Shown here: positions 4,444-5,410 of the stretch, one piece after another
Layout of the letters: every line of letters starts with the position of its first letter
Numbering within the stretch: the stretch's first letter is position 1
Assembly (NCBI GenBank): GCA_013695505.1
Contig: JACDAH010000040.1
Coordinates: forward strand, 1 to 5,410
Origin: Chloroflexota bacterium
Lineage (GTDB): Bacteria; Chloroflexota; Limnocylindria; Limnocylindrales; CSP1-4
Direction: 5' to 3'
Length of the DNA: 5,410 nucleotides
Notes under the pieces: model-generated
Seen by the model: the letters and a program-made list of their open reading frames with translations, nothing else
Database searches by the model: none
Told to the model about the DNA's origin: nothing
Position numbers and translations under genes: made by a program

Positions 4444-5410
4444 CTACGGCGTCAGCAGGTAAAACCGGAGCATGTCGAGTGCCGGCTCGTCGATCCGCTC
4501 GAAGCCGCCGAACCCGGCCGCTTCGGCGTAAGCCCGCATCGTGTCGGCCCGGATCACCGTGCCGGTCGCGGCGGTCGGTCGCTCGGTCATGGCCGCGGGC
4601 AGGCAGGTGAACAGGCTGAACCCGTAGAAGAGCCGCTCCGTCTCGCTGCCCGGCGCCGTGAAGACGTCCTCGGTCCGCTCGTCGGCGATGAGGGCGACGC
4701 CGCCCGGCTTGAGCATTGCCCGGATCGCGGCGAGGACCTCGATCGGTCGGCTCAGGTCGTGGATCGCCTCGACCACGACCGCGACGTCGTACTGGCCGGC
4801 GGCCAGTGGATCCGCGGCATCGCGGACGGCGAACGTCACCCGATCCGCGACACCCGCCGCCTCAGCGTTGGCCCGGGCAAGTTCGATCGAGCCCGGATCG
4901 AGGTCGAACCCGTCGACGCGGACGTCGGCGTACGCCGCGGCAATCGCGATCGCCGCCCAACCAACGCCGCACGCGACGTCTGCAACCCGGGCTGTCCCGC
5001 TGGTCAACCGCGCGTGGACCGCGGGGATCGCGGGCAGGATCTCGGTCCCGTACGCGGCGCGCAGCCAGGGCCGGTTGAAGTCGCCCTGGGCCTCGACCAT
5101 GTCGGGACCGTAGTCGGCCCACTCGACGCCGCCACCGGTCCGGTATGCGTCCAGAAGCTGCGGCATGACCTTGGCGCAGGCCACGACCGACCGCCCGATC
5201 GGCGCGAGCGAAAGCGGGCTGTCCGGATCGAGGAGTGGTCCGGCGTATGCCGCCGGCAGGGTGTAGCGGCGAGCGGAAGCGTCAAGGCTCGCGTCGTCGA
5301 CCTCGAGGAGGTCCGCGACGGCCTGCTGTTCGAGCCACTCGCGAGCGTAGCGCTCGTCGATGCCCGCCCGCGCGGCCCGCTCGACCGACGTCGCCGGCCC
5401 GGCGTCACGA
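4444..5410 (-). CDS. Rv2258c-like SAM methyltransferase with winged helix (partial)
   Basis: This is the C-terminal 321 residues of a class I S-adenosylmethionine-dependent methyltransferase; the frame stays open to the right edge, so the true start lies outside. Visible residues 1-75 form the N-terminal winged-helix-like domain of this family (ERYAREWLEQQAVADLLEVDD at 19-39, then an RRYTLP wing). After a helical linker with AYRTGGGVEW, the Rossmann domain begins with motif I DVACGVGW (144-151), the acidic FDLD at the end of strand 2 (168-171), VRDAAD near motif III, then MLKPGG (232-237) and IADER (241-245). The C-terminal part has an FTCLPAAMTERPTAATGT stretch (267-284) typical of the group, which lines the substrate pocket. 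Family members are usually near 350 residues, so roughly 30 are missing. The substrate is unknown; relatives in mycobacteria are uncharacterised small-molecule methyltransferases. The internal GTG at 5184 is not the start, because conserved sequence continues upstream of it. It converges with the helicase gene, 50 bp away. Confidence 0.9.
   Translation of the reverse strand, partial: RDAGPATSVERAARAGIDERYAREWLEQQAVADLLEVDDASLDASARRYTLPAAYAGPLLDPDSPLSLAPIGRSVVACAKVMPQLLDAYRTGGGVEWADYGPDMVEAQGDFNRPWLRAAYGTEILPAIPAVHARLTSGTARVADVACGVGWAAIAIAAAYADVRVDGFDLDPGSIELARANAEAAGVADRVTFAVRDAADPLAAGQYDVAVVVEAIHDLSRPIEVLAAIRAMLKPGGVALIADERTEDVFTAPGSETERLFYGFSLFTCLPAAMTERPTAATGTVIRADTMRAYAEAAGFGGFERIDEPALDMLRFYLLTP

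Overview
This is a strongly GC-rich bacterial window whose coding regions use G or C at most third codon positions. The codon use, the RecQ helicase with a C-terminal phosphoribosyltransferase-like domain, the Rv2258c-type methyltransferase and the orphan PAS protein suggest a high-GC actinobacterium or a Chloroflexota lineage such as the Limnocylindria. That placement is inference from gene style; no rRNA or taxonomic marker lies in the window.

Layout: Positions 1-202 carry no convincing gene but contain stem-loops, one of them a terminator-like hairpin with a short T run. At 203-1183 (+) lies a 326-residue protein made of two diverged copies of a PAS-type sensor module and no output domain. 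The gap 1184-1551 separates convergent genes. It holds two diverged direct repeats of about 63 bp, a possible third copy, a 14-bp palindrome and three AGGTTC motifs at an exact 27-bp period. On the minus strand come a 39-residue lipoprotein (1552-1671) and a VOC/glyoxalase-fold protein (1755-2156), each with a clear Shine-Dalgarno site. Diverging from these is a RecQ-family helicase fused to a ComF-like phosphoribosyltransferase domain (2321-4393, +). A minus-strand SAM-dependent methyltransferase with an N-terminal winged-helix domain converges on it (4444 to the right edge, N-terminus cut off).

The genes do not form one obvious pathway. The two minus-strand genes at 1552-2156 could be one transcript; the others look like separate units: sensing (PAS), repair or DNA uptake (RecQ-ComF), small-molecule handling (VOC, methyltransferase). 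I see no CRISPR array, transposase, integrase, tRNA or rRNA. The most unusual items are the RecQ-ComF fusion with altered zinc and PRPP motifs, the duplicated orphan PAS protein bracketed by repeat elements, the tiny lipoprotein, and the structured left edge.
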